Origin: an uncultured Acetobacteraceae bacterium
Lineage (GTDB): Bacteria > Pseudomonadota > Alphaproteobacteria > Acetobacterales > Acetobacteraceae
Length of the DNA: 40,933 nucleotides
Reading direction: 5' to 3'
Assembly (NCBI GenBank): GCA_903877125.1
Contig: CAIRCM010000021.1
Coordinates: forward strand, 1-40,933
Position 1 is the stretch's first letter. Every line of letters starts with the position of its first letter. The notes under the pieces are model-generated. The model did no database searches. It saw only the letters and a program-made list of their open reading frames with translations, and was not told the DNA's origin. A program made the translations under genes and the position numbers. Below, piece after piece: positions 25,936-34,811 of the stretch.

Positions 25936-28032
25936 TTACTCGACGGTCGCCGGCGGTAAATTCGACGCCGCCGGGGCCTTGGGCTTCGGCGGTGGCGGCA
26001 CCCAGGGGCGGTCTCCACGCGCCATACGGTCTGTCAGGATGACCGCCCCACCGGGGGTCAGCCACACCGCCGCCGCGCCGTCCCGCCAAACCGTGAAGCG
26101 GTCCACCAAGGCCGGCCACGGCTTTTGGCAAAGTCCGCGGGCCGGCTCGGCCGAGACCACGAGCGCCACACCGGCACAGTTCGGCGGGCGAGACGGGCCG
26201 CGCACCAGGAGCACGCCCCCGGCATCGGAACGTGGTCGCAGGAGGCAGGTATCCTTGCCGCAGGATGCACCGTCGTCCGCGGGGAACGGCGCCGCCGAGG
26301 CCGCCATCCACAATTGCAGCCAGGCATCGCGAACGAAGGCCGAACCGCCTTGTCGCTGCTCCAACCAAACGCCTCGCGGGCCATGCAGACCGATCAGCCT
26401 TGCATCGGCTGATACGAGCAGATCGGGTGGGCGTTCGGACAGTGGCGATGCGAGCCCCATTGTCATCGCCACAAGCCCGGCCAGGCGCAGGCGGGTGCGC
26501 CACAGGCCCAGCCAGGCGAGCCCCAGCGAAAACACCGCCAGCCCCCATCCCGGCATATGCGGGACAGGCAACGTCGCCGCCGGCCAGGACGCGGTGGTCA
26601 TCGCGACCCAGACAATCGCCTCCGCACCCCAGCCCATCGGTACCAGGGCCAAATCCTCCAGACCGAGGGGCATCAGCAGCAGCGCGATCAAACCCGCCGG
26701 CATCACCCAGAAGGCGGTCAGGGGCACGGCGATCATATTGGCGACGATGAAGTAGAGTTGGACGTGGCCGAAATGATACGCGCCATATGGGGCCGAAGCA
26801 GTCCCGGCCAGGGCGCTGGTCAGACCAAGCGCGACAATGTGCGACCCAACGCGACGGTGCCAGCTCGTGCCATGCAGCCGCCGCAACCAGGGACGAAGCG
26901 CCTCGTAACCGGCGATCAACGCCAGCACCGCCGAAAAACTCATTTGAAACGACACGCCGGGGACTTCCTGCGGCTCGATGAGCATCAGCACGACGCCGGC
27001 GAGGCCCAGGCCGCGCAACGAGATCACCCGCCGACCGCTCACCACGCCCAGGGTAAAGAGGCAGGCCATGGAGAACGAGCGGACGATTGGCACGTGCATG
27101 CCGGTCAGCACCATGTAGAAGCCACCGACAGTCAGGGCGACCACGGCCGCCAGCGCCTTGGTTGGCCAGTACAGGCTGGCTCGGGCGGAACAGGCGAACC
27201 CCAGCCGAGCAACCGTCATCGCGAAACCCATGACGATGCCGATATGCAGTCCGGCCACCGCCAGCAGATGCGCCAGACCGGCGTCGCGGAAAGCCTGGTG
27301 TTCAACTGGTGGAATGCTGGTTTGCCCACCGGTGAGCAGGGTCACGCACACCGCCCCCGCCGCGCCGGGAATGACGCGGTTTATCCTGGCCGTAATCGTC
27401 TCCCGCAGCCACTGCATCGTGCGGGCCAAGCCGGACGGCTTTGCCACGATCAGGCGCTCGACCGGTCCCAGCGCGTAACCGGAGCCGCCTAGCCCGGCGT
27501 AGAACGCGTCGCGCTGCAGGTCCCACCCGCCGGGGTAGCTGGGCGGGGCAGGGGGGCGGACGATCGCGCGCACGCGTATTGTGTCGCCGGTCGCGATTGG
27601 CTGACCGTCGGCCTCGCGTAAGCGGATGCGGACGGTGCGACGTAAAGGCGCGTTGCCGTCGAGGTTAGCACCTTCCAGCGTGATCCGCCGGCCCTGGGGC
27701 AGGATTTCGACCATACGGACGGTGCCGCCTACGACCGTCGCATGCGTCGGCAAGCCCGTTTGCAACGGCGGCGCCCGGGCGGTTGCGAATTGGGCGGTGG
27801 AGAAGCCGAGTGCGCAGGCGAAGGCCGGGGCGCATAGCGATCGGAAGGCGGGAAGGGTGCATACGGCGATCAGCGTGGGGACCGCCAAAACCACCCCATA
27901 CCAGATCGGCGGTTCGAAGCGCAGCGCGTAGTAGGCGAGGACCCCGGTGGCCATGAATACCGGCAGCCACAGGGCGAAGCGTCCGGCTTCGGCTTCCAGA
28001 AATGTCGTCCAGCGCCTTTCCAGGGCTGTCAA
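25936..28032 (-). CDS. comEC: ComEC/Rec2 family competence protein
   Basis: The 698-residue inner-membrane protein is the ComEC/Rec2 type thought to form the channel for single-stranded DNA in natural transformation. The N-terminal part (LWLPVFMATGVLAYYAL) is followed by a DUF4131/OB-like domain (about 90-190), the competence membrane core with TGGQTSIPPVEHQAFRDAGLAHLLAVAGLHIG (about 245-275) and FYMVLTGMHVPIVRSFSM near 320. A C-terminal beta-lactamase-like domain is reduced: no clear HxHxDH motif is visible, which is common for alphaproteobacterial forms. The TTG start overlaps the stop of the PEP-CTERM-like gene (TTGA) and keeps the family N-terminus; ATG 27954 is the alternative. It converges on lexA. 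Confidence 0.9.
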   Translation of the reverse strand: MTALERRWTTFLEAEAGRFALWLPVFMATGVLAYYALRFEPPIWYGVVLAVPTLIAVCTLPAFRSLCAPAFACALGFSTAQFATARAPPLQTGLPTHATVVGGTVRMVEILPQGRRITLEGANLDGNAPLRRTVRIRLREADGQPIATGDTIRVRAIVRPPAPPSYPGGWDLQRDAFYAGLGGSGYALGPVERLIVAKPSGLARTMQWLRETITARINRVIPGAAGAVCVTLLTGGQTSIPPVEHQAFRDAGLAHLLAVAGLHIGIVMGFAMTVARLGFACSARASLYWPTKALAAVVALTVGGFYMVLTGMHVPIVRSFSMACLFTLGVVSGRRVISLRGLGLAGVVLMLIEPQEVPGVSFQMSFSAVLALIAGYEALRPWLRRLHGTSWHRRVGSHIVALGLTSALAGTASAPYGAYHFGHVQLYFIVANMIAVPLTAFWVMPAGLIALLLMPLGLEDLALVPMGWGAEAIVWVAMTTASWPAATLPVPHMPGWGLAVFSLGLAWLGLWRTRLRLAGLVAMTMGLASPLSERPPDLLVSADARLIGLHGPRGVWLEQRQGGSAFVRDAWLQLWMAASAAPFPADDGASCGKDTCLLRPRSDAGGVLLVRGPSRPPNCAGVALVVSAEPARGLCQKPWPALVDRFTVWRDGAAAVWLTPGGAVILTDRMARGDRPWVPPPPKPKAPAASNLPPATVE

Positions 28033-28679
28033 TTGCGCCGGCGCACCGCGAGCATGCCGAGCAGCGGCAGCGCGAGCAGCATCCAGGGCGCCGGTTCCGG
28101 GACGTTCTGTTCGAACGTGTAGGTGCCGTAGGTTTGCGATAGTCCGTATGCGCTGCCGCTATCGAACCCCCAGGGATCGCCGCCCTGCAACACGAAGCTG
28201 TCGCTGGTCAGTCCATATCGATCGGTTCGGAATACGCCGGAGTGGATATCGGCGTCGGCGACCTGGAGGGCCACGTTCTCGCTGACCGTCCCGTTGCCAA
28301 GGACGCCGTGGAGCAGGATCTCGATGCCTGGGCGGGCAAAGTATGCCGGACCATTGAAGCCCCCGACATTCGCGGCATTGTCGGGGATGGCGACCGAGAC
28401 GGCTTGCCCCGGTGTCAATGTGATCACGCGCGAACCGAAGGAAAGATCCCCGGCGAAAGCCGATACCGCGATCGTGTCGACCGTGCCGGTAAAGACGGTG
28501 CTGCCGGTGTTCTCGACTTCGAAATACCCGGTTGTGGGTTGGGTGTAGACGTTGTCGATTCGGTTGGGGAAAGGGTCCGCCGTTGCATAGGCGGTGATGA
28601 TTGTCAGGGAGTAACCGACCGGTGCGGCAATCGCGGCGGAGGGCAACAGGGCGGCCAGGGCCAGAAAGAACATTCGCAT
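28029..28679 (-). CDS. secreted PEP-CTERM-like protein
   Basis: The 216-residue product has an N-terminal signal peptide (FFLALAALLPSAAIAA, cleavage before PVGYS) and ends in VPEPAPWMLLALPLLGMLAVRRRN. This is the PEP-CTERM layout: a V-P-E-P motif, a hydrophobic helix and a basic tail, recognised by exosortase. The mature part is rich in Gly, Thr, Ser and Val and looks like a beta-sandwich exported protein; its function is not recognised. The stop overlaps the comEC start, so they may be co-expressed, though a functional link is not obvious. A TTAA-N7-TTAA box lies 29-43 bases upstream of the ATG. No exosortase or polysaccharide gene is in the window. Confidence 0.85.
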   Translation of the reverse strand: MRMFFLALAALLPSAAIAAPVGYSLTIITAYATADPFPNRIDNVYTQPTTGYFEVENTGSTVFTGTVDTIAVSAFAGDLSFGSRVITLTPGQAVSVAIPDNAANVGGFNGPAYFARPGIEILLHGVLGNGTVSENVALQVADADIHSGVFRTDRYGLTSDSFVLQGGDPWGFDSGSAYGLSQTYGTYTFEQNVPEPAPWMLLALPLLGMLAVRRRN

Positions 28680-28707
28680 GACAGGCTCGGGCCTATCATG
28701 CGAATGG

Positions 28708-28722
28708 TTAATAAATCGTTAA
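28708..28722. promoter_or_regulatory. CtrA-type box TTAA-N7-TTAA upstream of the PEP-CTERM-like gene
   Basis: TTAA (28708-28711), 7 bases, TTAA (28719-28722), with a C after the second half-site, exactly matches the consensus bound by the cell-cycle regulator CtrA in alphaproteobacteria. It is 29-43 bases before the start codon at 28679 and in the AT-rich promoter region. Binding is inference. Confidence 0.55.
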
Positions 28723-28749
28723 CATCGTCGGCTTTTTTTAGCGGCCCGA

Positions 28750-29853
28750 TCAGACGACCTTGCCGGTTTCCTTTTCCATGATGTGCATCTGGTTCATATC
28801 GGCGGTCAGCCCCAGCATTTTCTCGGGTTCGGCGATGGTTGCGGGGTCGAGGCGGGCGCAGACCGGCGCACCGTCGACGAAGAAATGGACCATCGTCTCC
28901 ATACCCATCGGCTCGACCACGTCGACCAGCATATCGACCGGCTCGAACCCTGGGCGGCCTTCTTCCTTGCGTTGGGTCAGATGCTCGGGGCGGATGCCGA
29001 ACACCATTTCCTTGCCCTTGAATGGCGTGTACCGAGCGGTACGTTCGGCTGGAATCTTGATTTTGATTGCGTCGTTCACCCGCACCATCAACCCGCCGCC
29101 GCCGGCTTCGTCGATATGGCACGGCAGAAAATTCATGGCCGGCGAGCCGATGAAGCCCGCGACGAACCGGCTGGTCGGGTGGTGGTATACCTCGGCCGGC
29201 GTGCCGACCTGCTCGATAATGCCGTGGTTCATGACCACGACGCGGTCGGCGAGTGTCATCGCCTCGATCTGGTCATGTGTCACGTAGACCGTGGTGGTTT
29301 TGACGGTCTGATGCACCTTTTTGATTTCGGTCCGCATCTGCACGCGCAGCTTGGCGTCGAGATTGGACAGCGGTTCGTCGAACAGGAACACCTTTGGATT
29401 GCGCACGATGGCGCGACCCATGGCGACGCGCTGACGTTGGCCACCCGACAAGGCGCGGGGCTTGCGGTCGAGCAGCACGCCGATATCGAGGATGCGGGCG
29501 GCCTCGTCGACCCGGCGCTTGATTTCGTCCTTGGGGAATTTCCGCAGCTTCAGGCCGAACGCCATGTTGTCGAAGACCGACATGTGCGGGTACAGCGCGT
29601 AGTTCTGGAACACCATGGCGATATCGCGATCGCGCGGGGGGACGTCGTTGACCACGTCGCCGCCGATCCAGATTTCGCCGCCGGTGATTTCCTCCAGCCC
29701 CGCGATCATGCGCAGTGTGGTGGACTTGCCGCAGCCGGACGGCCCGACGAGCACGACGAATTCGTGATCGGCGATCTCCAGATCGATCCCCTTCACCGCT
29801 TGCACGCCACCGTCGTACTCTTTGACAACCTTGCGGCAGGACACTTCAGCCAT
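28750..29853 (-). CDS. ABC transporter ATP-binding protein, UgpC/MalK class
   Basis: The 367-residue ATPase powers the importer encoded upstream. Walker A ([10 protein letters not shown] near residue 38), the Q-loop ([21 protein letters not shown]), the signature [16 protein letters not shown], Walker B ([14 protein letters not shown]) and the H-loop ([15 protein letters not shown]) are all present. The C-terminal MalK-type regulatory domain ([11 protein letters not shown] onward, with GIRPEHL near 285) is full length. It starts 36 bases after the second permease gene and is the last gene of the minus-strand operon that begins at 34664. It is much closer to canonical MalK/UgpC than the ATPase at 6361, so the two importers are not recent duplicates. 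Confidence 0.93.
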   Translation of the reverse strand: MAEVSCRKVVKEYDGGVQAVKGIDLEIADHEFVVLVGPSGCGKSTTLRMIAGLEEITGGEIWIGGDVVNDVPPRDRDIAMVFQNYALYPHMSVFDNMAFGLKLRKFPKDEIKRRVDEAARILDIGVLLDRKPRALSGGQRQRVAMGRAIVRNPKVFLFDEPLSNLDAKLRVQMRTEIKKVHQTVKTTTVYVTHDQIEAMTLADRVVVMNHGIIEQVGTPAEVYHHPTSRFVAGFIGSPAMNFLPCHIDEAGGGGLMVRVNDAIKIKIPAERTARYTPFKGKEMVFGIRPEHLTQRKEEGRPGFEPVDMLVDVVEPMGMETMVHFFVDGAPVCARLDPATIAEPEKMLGLTADMNQMHIMEKETGKVV

Positions 29854-29889
29854 GATCGTTCCGTTCCCTGTGTTTCGGTTTCGGTTGCT

Positions 29890-30774
29890 TTAACCCTTGG
29901 TCGCCCCGGCCGTCAGACCGGCGACGTAGTAATCCATCAGGAAGGCATAGATCACGATCGGCGGCAGCGATGCCAGCAGGCAGGCGGCCATGATCTTACC
30001 CCACTGGAAGACGTCTCCGCGGATGAGATCGGAGATAATTCCGACCGTCAATACCATTTGGTTGGACGTGTAGAGATACGCGAGCGGATAGAGGAAGGCG
30101 CCCCAGGCCACGGTAAACGCGAAGATCGTGGCCGCGATGATGCCAGGCATCGCCACGGGGATGAAGATTTTCAGCAGAATCTGGACATACGACGCGCCGT
30201 CGATCAGCGCGGCTTCATCCAGTTCCTTCGGGATGGAGCTGAAATAGCCGATCATGATCCAGGTGCAGAACGGCACAGCCAAGGTTGGATAGAGCAGCGC
30301 CAGGCACCAGATGTTGTTGATCAGTCCCATCCAGCCGACGATCTGGAACAGCGGGATGAACAGCAACGACGGCGGTACCAGGTAGGTTAGGAAAACGCCG
30401 GTCGACAGGGTCTGGCTGCCCCAGAACCCCATGCGCGAGAGGCTGAACGCCGCCATGACCGAGATGGTCATGCTGACCGCCACCGTGACGACGGTGATCA
30501 TCGCCGAGTTCAGATAGTAGGTCTGAAAATTCGGATAGGTGATCAGGTACCAAAAGTTTTCCAGCGTGGGATGGTTGACCATCCAGGGGCTGCCCGATTG
30601 CGCGGAAATCTCGGCCGAGGACTTGAGGCTCGTGATGACCGTGTAAAAGGGTGGCACAAGGAAGATGACGACGAACACCGCGAGCGCGGCGTAGCTGCCC
30701 CACAACGCCCAGAGGCGCTGACTGTGAAGGCTGGTTTTGCGGAATTTGCGGCCCTCGGCCGTGGTCGCGCTCAT
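29890..30774 (-). CDS. carbohydrate ABC transporter permease (MalG type)
   Basis: The 294-residue membrane protein has six predicted helices, beginning ALWGSYAALAVFVVIFLVPP, and the EAA loop ELDEAALIDGASYVQILLKIFIPVAMPG (residues about 195-220). FTVAWGAFLYPLAYLYT and the C-terminal DYYVAGLTAGATKG, which normally contacts the ATPase, are typical of MalG-class proteins (CUT1 family). ATG 30774 lies inside the stop of the upstream permease (ATGA). A longer open frame continues upstream but runs antisense to the family pattern and through the other permease gene, so it was not used. Confidence 0.93.
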   Translation of the reverse strand: MSATTAEGRKFRKTSLHSQRLWALWGSYAALAVFVVIFLVPPFYTVITSLKSSAEISAQSGSPWMVNHPTLENFWYLITYPNFQTYYLNSAMITVVTVAVSMTISVMAAFSLSRMGFWGSQTLSTGVFLTYLVPPSLLFIPLFQIVGWMGLINNIWCLALLYPTLAVPFCTWIMIGYFSSIPKELDEAALIDGASYVQILLKIFIPVAMPGIIAATIFAFTVAWGAFLYPLAYLYTSNQMVLTVGIISDLIRGDVFQWGKIMAACLLASLPPIVIYAFLMDYYVAGLTAGATKG

Positions 30775-31712
30775 GCCGCGATCTCCTTGGTGCGTTGGGT
30801 GACGCCGCGCAGCACGAAGAACGCCGCAAACGCCAGGATCGGGAACATGAACAGGCTGTCGGCCGCGCCCAGGGGGATGTCGCCCGACTGGATACCGATC
30901 TGGAAGGCGTAGGTGGCGAAGACGTGGGTCTGATCCTGCGGCCCGCCGGAGGTGAGGATGCGGACGATATCGAAATCGGCGAAGGTCACGATCAGGCTGA
31001 ACAGCACGGTGATCGAGATGATGTTGCGCATCATGGGCAGCGTCACGAAGAACAGTTTCTGGCGGGCGTTCGCACCGTCGATCGACGCGGCTTCGTACAG
31101 CTGTTCGGGGACAGATTTCAGCGCCGCCAGATACATGATCATGAAGAACGGCGTGCCGAACCAGACGTTGACGGTGATGGTGCACAGGCGCGCGATCCAG
31201 CCAACGCCGAGCCAGGGTACGTTGTCGAGACCGAATTGATTGAGAACCCAGTTGAACGCGGAGTATGACGGGTCGAACATCCACCACCAGGTCAGCGTGG
31301 ACAGTGCCAACGGAATAACCCAGGGCACCAGCAGCAGCCCGCGCCAGATTTTCTGGGTCGTGCCGGGGATGTTGTGCATCAGGTGCGCCAGGATGAAGCC
31401 GAAGAACGCCTTCAGCACGACGGCGGTGATCGCGAACAGGCAGCTTTGAAAAATCACCAACTGGAAGGTGTGGCGTTTCAGCAGAAACGCGAAATTGCCC
31501 AGCCCGACGAAGGCCGTCATCTTCTTGTTCAGCATGCTGAGGTAGATTGCGTAGAAGGCCGGATAGACGACGAAGCAACCCACCAGCAAAATCAGCGGCA
31601 GACACAGCAGAAACGCCGTCGTCGACTTGCGGCTGGCGAACCGTCTCATGCTTTGGCCGCGGCTGGCGCCAATCGCCACCGATCCTGCTGTGATACTGCT
31701 GCCGTCTGCCAC
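30771..31712 (-). CDS. carbohydrate ABC transporter permease (MalF type)
   Basis: This 313-residue permease has six predicted helices, with LLCLPLILLVGCFVVYPAFYAIYLSML as the first, and the EAA loop QLYEAASIDGANARQKLFFVTLPMM near 215-240. I chose the GTG at 31712 because GGGAGG stands six bases before it; an in-frame ATG at 31649 is possible and removes only a 21-residue polar leader. The stop overlaps the next permease start. Between this gene and the binding-protein gene upstream are 190 bases that contain a long stem-loop, so permease expression may be lower than that of the receptors. Confidence 0.9.
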   Translation of the reverse strand: MADGSSITAGSVAIGASRGQSMRRFASRKSTTAFLLCLPLILLVGCFVVYPAFYAIYLSMLNKKMTAFVGLGNFAFLLKRHTFQLVIFQSCLFAITAVVLKAFFGFILAHLMHNIPGTTQKIWRGLLLVPWVIPLALSTLTWWWMFDPSYSAFNWVLNQFGLDNVPWLGVGWIARLCTITVNVWFGTPFFMIMYLAALKSVPEQLYEAASIDGANARQKLFFVTLPMMRNIISITVLFSLIVTFADFDIVRILTSGGPQDQTHVFATYAFQIGIQSGDIPLGAADSLFMFPILAFAAFFVLRGVTQRTKEIAA

Positions 31713-31842
31713 TACGAACCTCCCATCCCATCCCCAGGTACACCGCGAGCCGGTCACCCGGCTCTGACGTCCCGATTTATTGGGGAAATCTGCCCATGGA
31801 TTCGCGACGTGGCAAATCCCTGAATTCTTTATCACACGCTTC

Positions 31843-31895
31843 GATCACGGCGCTCCACCCCATTTCTGCCACAATTGGGGCGGAGCGCCGTGATC
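31843..31895 (-). other. large intercistronic stem-loop between binding-protein and permease genes
   Basis: A perfect 14-bp stem (arms 31843-31856 and 31882-31895) is continued, after a one-base mismatch, by a 5-bp inner stem (CCCCA/TGGGG) and a 13-nt loop. It begins 8 bases after the stop of the binding-protein gene. No T tract follows on the minus strand, so it is not a standard terminator. It resembles mRNA-stabilising or attenuating hairpins found after binding-protein genes in importer operons such as malE-malF. Confidence 0.7.
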
Positions 31896-31902
31896 TCTGC
31901 CG

Positions 31903-33255
31903 TCAGCGCGTGTAGCCGCTGAGTTCATCCTCGGTCCAAGCGATGACCTCGGGGATGGACTTGCCGTCGCGCAAGCGTGCGAGCATTTGGTTATGCACCG
32001 CGCGCTGATAAATTTGCACGGCGATGTCGGGCGAAGCCTCGGATGCCGTCAGGCTCGGGATTTGGCCGGAAGCCGGGCGGGGCGGGTAGTTGTACACCGT
32101 GCCCTTGGGCGGGCCGACCTCATCCCAAATCTTGAAATCGAGCATCTTGGAGTAAGGCGGCAGGTCGTAGCCCTCGCTGGCGATATCGCGTGCTTCGACG
32201 TTTTCGCGTTGCATCAGGAACGCGAGCAACTCCTTCGACGCGGTCGGGTTCTTGCTGAATTTGTAGACGCCCCAATAGAAGTTCTGGGTCGGCACGAAAC
32301 GGCCCTTGGGACCTTTGGGCGCGGGGAAGGTCCAGCAATCGGCGGCGACGTCGGGATTGTCGCGCTTGGCGACGGCCCAGGCGGATGGCGGGTTGAAGAT
32401 CAGCGCGGACTTGCCGGAGATCAGTGCCCGGTTGTTCGACGCGTCGTCATAGCTGACCGCATCGGCCGGGTAGAACTTCAGGAGTTTCTGGAAATATTCC
32501 AGCACTTCCCGCATTTCGTTGGATTTCAACTGGCTCTTGCCGTCGCGATCGACCAGCTTCGCACCAAATGACTGGAACATCGCGCCATGCAGGTCGGTGG
32601 CGTCGGTGTTGATGCCGCCGCCGGCGCCCAGGCCGAGAGCGAAGGTCAGGTTATCCTTCTGCGCGGCTTCGGCGTATTTGAGGAAGTTGTCCCAGTTCCA
32701 GGCGTCCTGGAGCGCATTGTGGTCGTCGTGCGTCGGGTACATCGCCTGCAGGTCGAGGCCCTGCTTTTTGAACCAGCTGATGCGCGCGCAAGGCGGCTTG
32801 GTCTGGGTGCCGCTGGATGACGGAACGCCGAACCAGTTACCCTTTTCGCTGCCCAGGTAGACGGCGGCGTCGTTGGGGGTGCCGGCGGTCGACATGATCT
32901 CTTTCATCGTGTCGGTCACGTCGAGCAGGGAGTCGGAATAGTTCCGGATGTCCCAGTTCACGAAGGTCATCACGTCGTGGCCGGCCTTGGCCTGGGTTTC
33001 CGCTGCCGGGGTCAGGTTCAGCTTACCGCCGGAGGAGGTGATGAAGTCGGCGGTTACCTCGACCTTGTTTTTGGCTGCCCAGGCGTCGACCTGTTTCTGC
33101 ATCACGGCGTTGGAGCCGGGGACCCAATGGTCCCAGAAGCCGATGTTCACTTTGCCCGCGGCGCCGGCGGTGCGGATGTGGACCAATGGCAACGCGGCGG
33201 TCGCGGCGGCGAGTTTCAAGGCACGGCGACGGGAAACGGCAGACGTTTTTTTCAC
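31903..33255 (-). CDS. ABC transporter substrate-binding protein (second of a tandem pair)
   Basis: The 450-residue periplasmic receptor starts with KKTSAVSRRRALKLAAATAAL, a twin-arginine-type signal, cleaved near TAGAAG. The family 1 extracellular solute-binding fold is indicated by NIGFWDHWVPG near 37 and the conserved C-terminal half (YPADAVSYDDASNNRALISG, NPPSAWAVAKRD, CWTFPAPKGPKG). It is a paralogue of the protein encoded at 33321-34664: the C-terminal third is nearly the same, while residues about 105-235 differ strongly. The start is GTG 33255 with GGGAG upstream. A large hairpin follows the stop. The ligand is unknown; the permeases are of the carbohydrate class. Confidence 0.92.
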   Translation of the reverse strand: MKKTSAVSRRRALKLAAATAALPLVHIRTAGAAGKVNIGFWDHWVPGSNAVMQKQVDAWAAKNKVEVTADFITSSGGKLNLTPAAETQAKAGHDVMTFVNWDIRNYSDSLLDVTDTMKEIMSTAGTPNDAAVYLGSEKGNWFGVPSSSGTQTKPPCARISWFKKQGLDLQAMYPTHDDHNALQDAWNWDNFLKYAEAAQKDNLTFALGLGAGGGINTDATDLHGAMFQSFGAKLVDRDGKSQLKSNEMREVLEYFQKLLKFYPADAVSYDDASNNRALISGKSALIFNPPSAWAVAKRDNPDVAADCWTFPAPKGPKGRFVPTQNFYWGVYKFSKNPTASKELLAFLMQRENVEARDIASEGYDLPPYSKMLDFKIWDEVGPPKGTVYNYPPRPASGQIPSLTASEASPDIAVQIYQRAVHNQMLARLRDGKSIPEVIAWTEDELSGYTR

Positions 33256-33320
33256 TTCGAATACTCCCTGGAGAACCTTCCTATAGTGTTTGCCCGCGTT
33301 TCCCGCAACCCGGATATGCC

Positions 33321-34664
33321 TTATCGGGTGAAGCCCTCAAGCTCGTCCTGTGCCCAATCGACGACCTGCTTGATGCTTTGCCCGCTTTGCAGTTTGGCGA
33401 ACATCGTTGGAAGCGTACCGCGGTTGTAGATCTGCACCGCGATGCCTGGCGGGGCGGGCGACAGGGCGATGTGGGTTTTCTCCTTGTGCGAGGCGCGAAC
33501 AGGGTAGTGGTAGACGGTGCCCTTCGGCGGCCCGACCTCCTCCCACACCTTGAAGTTGGACATCGAGACGAACGGCGGCACGTCGTAACCCAACGATGCG
33601 TTGCACCGTGCTTCGACGTTTTCGCGCTGCGACAGGAACTCGATCAAATCCTTCGCCGCCGATTTGTTCTGCGCGAACTTCCACACGCCCCAGGAAAAGG
33701 CGCCCATCGGCATGAAACGCCCGGCGGGGCCTTTCGGCGCGGGGAAGGTCCAGCAATCCTCGGCTACTTTGGGTGCGTCCCGGCGGGCAACGGCCCAGGC
33801 GGACGGCGGGTTCCAGATCAGGGCCGACTTGCCCGAGATCAGCGCGCGGTTGTTCGATGCGTCATCGTAGCTCACGGCATCGGCCGGCAGGAATTTCACC
33901 AGCCGCTGGGCATATTCCAGCACATGCATGACGGCATCGGATTTGATCGTGATTTCGCCTTTGGCGTTCATCGCCTCGGCCCCGAAGGCGGCGAACATCG
34001 CGCCGGCGGTGTCCACCGAGTCGGGGGTGGTGCCAACGCCGATGCCGAAGGGCATGCCGACCTTGTGGCAGGCTTCGGCGGCTTTCAGCATCGCCTCGTA
34101 GGTCCAATTTTCGGCGTCCGGGGACGGGTCGGCGCCCGCCGGATACATCTTCATGACATCGAGCCCAGCCGCTTCCTTCAGGACCGAGATCCGTCCGCAC
34201 GGTCCCTTCATCTGGTTCCCCGCGCTGCAGGGGACCGCGATCCAGTGACCGTTGTTTTTGAACAGATATTCGCTCGCGGTTTGGACGTCGCCGTACTGCT
34301 TCATCAGCCGGCCCATGACGTCGTCCATCGGTTCGAGACTGTCGATGGCGTTCGGGGCTTCCCAGCCGGGAAATTGCTGCACGTCGTGACCGACCTTGGC
34401 CTGCGCTTCGGCGGCGATGGTCAGGATGTTCTTCGATCCGACAGATGTGATGAAGTCGGCCTGCACGTCGACCTGATGGGCTTTGCCGAAGGCCTCGCAC
34501 TGCTTCTTCATGACTTCATTGGCATCTGGCACCCAATGGTCCCAGAACGCGATCGACACTTTTCCGGCCGCCCGGCCGCTGCGGATGTGAACAAGGGGAA
34601 GTGCCGTTGCCGCCGCACCAAGCTTCAGGGCGGACCGGCGATTGATGGTTCCGAGTTTCGGCAT
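33321..34664 (-). CDS. ABC transporter substrate-binding protein (first of a tandem pair)
   Basis: The 447-residue receptor opens MPKLGTINRRSALKLGAAAT, a twin-arginine-type signal, and ALPLVHIRSGRAAGK, then SIAFWDHWVPDANEV. It shares long stretches with its neighbour (SYDDASNNRALISGKSALI, ENVEAR, EEVGPPKGTVY). I chose ATG 34664 because AGGAG stands 11 bases upstream and the signal peptide is standard; an earlier in-frame ATG adds a 34-residue untypical leader. It is probably the first gene of the importer operon running down to 28750. The gap to the second receptor gene is 65 bases. Two receptors for one set of permeases suggests a widened ligand range. Confidence 0.92.
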   Translation of the reverse strand: MPKLGTINRRSALKLGAAATALPLVHIRSGRAAGKVSIAFWDHWVPDANEVMKKQCEAFGKAHQVDVQADFITSVGSKNILTIAAEAQAKVGHDVQQFPGWEAPNAIDSLEPMDDVMGRLMKQYGDVQTASEYLFKNNGHWIAVPCSAGNQMKGPCGRISVLKEAAGLDVMKMYPAGADPSPDAENWTYEAMLKAAEACHKVGMPFGIGVGTTPDSVDTAGAMFAAFGAEAMNAKGEITIKSDAVMHVLEYAQRLVKFLPADAVSYDDASNNRALISGKSALIWNPPSAWAVARRDAPKVAEDCWTFPAPKGPAGRFMPMGAFSWGVWKFAQNKSAAKDLIEFLSQRENVEARCNASLGYDVPPFVSMSNFKVWEEVGPPKGTVYHYPVRASHKEKTHIALSPAPPGIAVQIYNRGTLPTMFAKLQSGQSIKQVVDWAQDELEGFTR

Positions 34665-34811
34665 GAGTCGATTTGCTCCTTGGGACGTTGCCGGTTTTCC
34701 GGCTTTTGGTCTGCAAGGCAGCGTAAAATGAGAGTGCGCGGGGAGGCAAGCGCGTTGAGCCGCCACCCGGCAATCCCGTGCATGTGGAACTATTCGTGAA
34801 TAAAGACCGAT

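Noticed and set aside
30775-31743. Upstream extension of the MalG-type permease frame
   Set aside because: It overlaps the MalF-type permease in another frame and lacks any family signal.
34690-34703. Hairpin GCCGG-N4-CCGGC before the first receptor gene
   Set aside because: The stem is only 5 bp and no T tract follows on the minus strand, so it does not support a terminator call.
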